From: Bacteroidetes bacterium GWC2_46_850
GTDB lineage: Bacteria > Bacteroidota > Bacteroidia > Bacteroidales > Dysgonomonadaceae
Length of the DNA: 64,000 nt
Assembly (NCBI GenBank): GCA_001768325.1
Contig: MENQ01000025.1
Location: 79,519-143,518 of the forward strand
Reading direction: 5' to 3'
The position numbers and the translations under genes were made by a program. Shown here piece by piece: positions 60,455-64,000 of this stretch (position 1 is the stretch's first letter; each line of letters opens with the position of its first letter). The notes beneath the pieces were generated by a model. That model did not search any database. It was given only the letters and a program-made list of their open reading frames with translations, and was not told the DNA's origin.

Positions 60455-61873
60455 TCAATACCTGTAATGCTCCGGCTTGTAGGGCCCATCCACCGGTACA
60501 CCGATATAATCGGCCTGATTCCGTGTAAGGGTTGTCAGTTTCACACCTATCTGTTCCAGATGCAACCGGGCCACTTCTTCATCCAGCTGCTTCGGCAGGC
60601 GATACACGCCAACCTCATAATCATGTTGCCAAAGGTCGATTTGCGCCAGTGTCTGGTTGGAGAAAGAGTTGCTCATCACAAAGGAGGGGTGCCCCGTGGC
60701 ACATCCAAGGTTCACCAGGCGTCCTTCGGCGAGGAGGAATAGAGAATTGCCGGCAGGAAAAGTATACTTGTCCACCTGTGGTTTGATATTCAGATGAGTG
60801 ATTCCAGGGAAATTTACCAGTTTATCCACCTGTATCTCGTTGTCGAAATGACCGATGTTGCAGACGATGGCCTGATCCTTCATCTGCTGCAAATGTTCAA
60901 TGGTCACCACATCGCGGTTTCCGGTTGTGGTCACAAAGATATTGCCCTCTTTCACCGCTTCCTCCATGGTGGTCACCTGAAATCCTTCCATCGCAGCCTG
61001 CAGGGCGCAAATGGGATCGATTTCCGTCACGATCACCCGAGCGCCATAGGAGCGCATCGATTTGGCACAACCCTTGCCCACGTCGCCGTAACCAAGCACC
61101 ACGACCACCTTGCCTGCAATCATCACATCGGTGGCCCTTTTGATGCCATCGGCGAGTGATTCACGGCAGCCGTAGAGGTTATCGAATTTCGACTTGGTGA
61201 CCGAGTCGTTTACATTGATCGCCGGTACAAGCAACTCACCCCGCTCCATCATCTGGTAGAGACGGTGAACACCTGTGGTAGTCTCCTCAGAGATACCCTT
61301 CATCTCAGCAATGGTTCTGTGCCAACGTTGTCCGTCCTCTTTCAGGATACGATGCAGTGTATCAAGGATCACCTGTTCCTCGTGGTTCGATCCCTTCCTG
61401 TCTATCGTAGAAGCATCGTTTTCGGCCATATAACCCATATGCACAAGCAGGGAGGCATCGCCTCCATCATCCACAATGAGGTTGGGTCCCTTACCGCCGG
61501 GAAAACGGAGCGCCATCTCGGTGCACCACCAATACTCCTCCAGCGACTCACCCTTCCAGGCGTACACAGGTACGCCGGCAGCAGCGATGGCGGCGGCAGC
61601 ATGATCCTGTGTGGAGAAAATGTTACAGCTGGCCCAGCGCACGTCGGCACCCAGCTCCACCAGAGTCTCTATCAGCACAGCCGTCTGAATGGTCATGTGG
61701 AGTGAGCCCATCACCCGGGCACCTTTCAGCGGTTTCTCCGTGGCATACTTTTTCCGTATGGCCATCAATCCGGGCATCTCATGCTCGGCAATGTCGATCT
61801 CTTTTCTTCCAAAACTGGCCAGACTGATGTCAGCCACCTTATACGGAAGATCGGAGGGAAAATTATTGTTCAT
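60455..61873 (-). CDS. ahcY: Adenosylhomocysteinase
   Basis: '[32 protein letters not shown]', '[21 protein letters not shown]', C-terminal 'KPEHYRY'. Confidence 0.96.
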   Translation of the reverse strand: MNNNFPSDLPYKVADISLASFGRKEIDIAEHEMPGLMAIRKKYATEKPLKGARVMGSLHMTIQTAVLIETLVELGADVRWASCNIFSTQDHAAAAIAAAGVPVYAWKGESLEEYWWCTEMALRFPGGKGPNLIVDDGGDASLLVHMGYMAENDASTIDRKGSNHEEQVILDTLHRILKEDGQRWHRTIAEMKGISEETTTGVHRLYQMMERGELLVPAINVNDSVTKSKFDNLYGCRESLADGIKRATDVMIAGKVVVVLGYGDVGKGCAKSMRSYGARVIVTEIDPICALQAAMEGFQVTTMEEAVKEGNIFVTTTGNRDVVTIEHLQQMKDQAIVCNIGHFDNEIQVDKLVNFPGITHLNIKPQVDKYTFPAGNSLFLLAEGRLVNLGCATGHPSFVMSNSFSNQTLAQIDLWQHDYEVGVYRLPKQLDEEVARLHLEQIGVKLTTLTRNQADYIGVPVDGPYKPEHYRY

Positions 61874-61979
61874 ATTGGTTCCTTTTTGATTTATCGATTT
61901 TTAAGTGTGTAAAGTTACAAAATTTACAGAATGTTTCTACCTTTGGTTTAATGAAAGGTTCAAAAAAGATATTCAGTGA

Positions 61980-62186
61980 ATGCTGGATCGTCAGATGCTG
62001 GAGCTGCTGGTTATCGGTTTTTACCTCTGGTATCTGATAGAATGGAGTATCCTTCTGATTCGTTACCGGGACTGCTTTAAGGCATATCGGCACATAGGTT
62101 TCGAGAAGGAAGCTTACGACAACGAAGGAGATCTGCAGTATCTGAAACGACGAAAAAGGTATGCTTTTAAAAAATATCTTGTATGA
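61980..62186 (+). CDS. Small membrane protein translationally coupled to msrBA
   Basis: 68 aa with one hydrophobic segment; stop overlaps msr start (TATGAG). Confidence 0.6.
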   Translation: MLDRQMLELLVIGFYLWYLIEWSILLIRYRDCFKAYRHIGFEKEAYDNEGDLQYLKRRKRYAFKKYLV

Positions 62187-63130
62187 GAAGAACTTATCTG
62201 TTACTTATTTTTGCCACCTTGTTTTTAAATATGTGTGCGCAGGGAAATCAAAATAATACAACCCAAATAAAACCAAATATAATGGAATACAATGCATTGA
62301 CTCCCGACGAGGAGCGGGTAATCCTGCACAAGGGAACAGAACGTCCCTTCACCGGAGAATACCTGAATAACAGAGAGGCTGGCACCTATCTCTGCAAGCG
62401 GTGTAACGCCCCACTCTACCGCTCGGTGGATAAATTTGAATCGGACTGCGGATGGCCTTCCTTCGATGATGAGATTGAAGGCGCCGTGAAACGGGTGCGC
62501 GATGCCGACGGCCGACGCACCGAGATTATCTGCAACAACTGCGGGGCACACCTGGGACATGTCTTTTTGGGTGAAGGATTTACCGAAAAGCAGACACGGC
62601 ATTGTGTGAATTCCATCTCCATGAAATTCCTGCCAGCAAAACAGGATGGTCAGGCAACGGGTTACTTTGCATCGGGCTGCTTCTGGGGAACTGAATATTT
62701 CTTTATGAAAGCATCAGGGGTGAAACAAACCAATGTGGGCTTCATGGGAGGCCACGTGAATAATCCCACCTATGAACAGGTATGTCAAAAAAATACAGGA
62801 CATCTGGAGACCACTGAAGTGATTTTTGATCCGGAGAAAACCAGCTACGAGGAGATGGTAAAACTCTTCTTCGAAACACACGATTTCACACAAACAGACG
62901 GACAGGGACCTGATATCGGACCACAATACCGTTCCTGCATCTTCTATGTCGATGAATCACAAAAAGCAATTGCTGAAAAGTATTTCGACATACTCCGTGG
63001 AAAGGGATATCGTGTGGCTACCATGCTTAAACCTGCCACTACCTTCTGGAAAGCAGAAGATTATCATCAGCAGTATTACGAACACAAAGGCTCCACGCCT
63101 TATTGTCATAAATACACGAAAATTTTTTAA
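62183..63130 (+). CDS. msrBA: Bifunctional peptide-methionine sulfoxide reductase MsrB-MsrA, secreted
   Basis: MsrB 'CKRCNAPLY…CGWPSF…CNNCGAHLGHVF…RHCVNSISM' and MsrA 'GYFASGCFWGTEYFF', signal/lipobox-like N-terminus. Confidence 0.92.
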   Translation: MRRTYLLLIFATLFLNMCAQGNQNNTTQIKPNIMEYNALTPDEERVILHKGTERPFTGEYLNNREAGTYLCKRCNAPLYRSVDKFESDCGWPSFDDEIEGAVKRVRDADGRRTEIICNNCGAHLGHVFLGEGFTEKQTRHCVNSISMKFLPAKQDGQATGYFASGCFWGTEYFFMKASGVKQTNVGFMGGHVNNPTYEQVCQKNTGHLETTEVIFDPEKTSYEEMVKLFFETHDFTQTDGQGPDIGPQYRSCIFYVDESQKAIAEKYFDILRGKGYRVATMLKPATTFWKAEDYHQQYYEHKGSTPYCHKYTKIF

Positions 63131-63247
63131 AATAAAAATTGATTTCTAAAAATAAAGTTCATTCCGAAAACAATTCAATAGATGAGACGTTTTATCAGTG
63201 TCGTTTAGAGATAAAGTATTTTATGTTTAATTAAAAAAGAAAAAGTT

Positions 63248-63733
63248 ATGAAATTATTTCGTTCTTTATCAATGGCTTTATTGGTACTCGCACTGGGTAT
63301 CGGAGCAACGTCATGTAACAACGTGAGTGATGCAGAAGTACAAAGCAATGCACAGCAGCTTCTCGCTTCCAACCCTGAATTGGACAACGTCCTGGTAACA
63401 GTAGAAAACCAGGTCGCTACCCTGACAGGAACTGTGGCAGACGATGCAACGAAGAGTTATGCCGAGAGCACCGTGGCAGGAGTGGAAAATGTGAAATCTG
63501 TTGTCAATCAGATTGAGGTTGTTCCTGCTGCTCCCGACTATACTTCACTCGATGAGTCGATTAATGCAGCCCTTGCTGATCTGCTTAAGGAATATAATAA
63601 GGTTACCGCTACCGTAAAGGATGGGGTAATTCAACTGAAGGGAGAGATCAAAAAAAGTGAACAGTCCGGTTTACTGGAAAAACTGAATGCATTGAATCCG
63701 ATCCAGATTGTGGACAGCACGACCGTAAAATAG
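63248..63733 (+). CDS. BON-domain lipoprotein
   Basis: 'LALGIGATSCNN' lipobox; two BON-like repeats 'VENQVATLTGTVADDATKSYAESTVAGVENVKSVVNQIEV' and 'VKDGVIQLKGEIKKSE'. Confidence 0.85.
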   Translation: MKLFRSLSMALLVLALGIGATSCNNVSDAEVQSNAQQLLASNPELDNVLVTVENQVATLTGTVADDATKSYAESTVAGVENVKSVVNQIEVVPAAPDYTSLDESINAALADLLKEYNKVTATVKDGVIQLKGEIKKSEQSGLLEKLNALNPIQIVDSTTVK

Positions 63734-63832
63734 GCCATTGTAGCACCCGGCATGCCAATCAATAAAACTATCACTCTTTGGATGGAATTATTGAAGTAAA
63801 CTGATTATCTGCCGGGAAGTGATAAAAAGAAA

Positions 63833-63867
63833 AAAGTTGTCGGGAAAACTCCGGCAACTTTTTTTGT
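63833..63867 (+). terminator. Terminator after BON-domain gene
   Basis: AAAGTTGTCGG-gaaaact-CCGGCAACTTTTTTT. Confidence 0.8.
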
Positions 63868-63905
63868 ACCCTATCTGATGAAAAAATCGGCGTGGATATA
63901 CTCCA

Positions 63906-63939
63906 TGAAAAAGCCCCCAGAATTACTCCTGAGGGCTTT
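63906..63939 (-). terminator. rRNA operon terminator
   Basis: Minus RNA AAAGCCCUCAG…CUGGGGGCUUUUU; the mismatch position is a G-U pair only on the minus strand. Confidence 0.75.
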
Positions 63940-63944
63940 GTAAA

Positions 63945-64000
63945 GGACGGCGGCTACCTACTCTCCCACGTGATGCAGTACCATCGGCGCCATTGGGCTT
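63945..64000 (-). rRNA. 5S rRNA, 3' end only (runs off window)
   Basis: Minus strand …AAGCCCAATGGCGCCGATGGTACTGCATCACGTGGGAGAGTAGGTAGCCGCCGTCC, typical Bacteroidota 5S 3' half. Confidence 0.88.

Noticed and set aside
60319-60501. 60-aa minus-strand ORF across the ahcY 3' heptads
   Set aside because: Open frame is a by-product of the 7-bp repeat, no start context or homology signal.
63945-64000. Truncated or degenerate 5S rRNA
   Set aside because: It simply runs off the window edge; the visible 3' half looks normal and is followed by a proper terminator.

Overview
The window is a Bacteroidota (Bacteroidales-type) chromosomal segment. Promoters match the TTTG-N19-TAnnTTTG consensus, and a SusD, FimB/Mfa2-type pili and a fused ribBA are present; a Dysgonomonadaceae-like host is inference only. 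Left to right: end of a pectin-type PUL (SusD cut by the window edge, two tandem pectate lyases, DUF3826-like protein); dps; an arsenic/aromatic-arsenical type ars cluster (permease, redox thioredoxin, ArsG-like, decayed arsF-like lipoprotein, ArsR with palindromic operators); LytTR two-component system plus outer-membrane beta-barrel protein; YeiH-type exporter and MFS; tdh-kbl; rmuC; ribBA; LptF/G; nagB/PIG-L fusion; mutS2; tRNA-Met; two divergent HME-RND efflux systems with a His-rich protein between them; GT2, apbE, porin and a DUF1080-metal-hydrolase fusion; rpsP with a long acidic tail; an AT-rich regulator island followed by a FimA/Mfa-type (type V) pilus operon; ABC-F; tRNA-Lys; ahcY; msrBA; BON lipoprotein; and the 3' end of a 5S rRNA at the right edge. 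The most interesting signals are: (i) the two regulators upstream of the pilus operon are each split by a single-nucleotide frame change at a homopolymer (T7 and A8, the latter forming an in-frame A_AAA_AAC slippery heptamer), and one is a hybrid sensor whose phospho-acceptor His is replaced by Gln; (ii) three intergenic tracts with exact 7-bp periodicity (TCAG/TCAA heptads) directly 3' of genes, one supplying a stop codon; (iii) an arsEFG-like operon with an internally deleted arsF and a short ArsG; (iv) tandem hairpins between the major pilin and anchor genes. No CRISPR array, integrase or transposase was seen.
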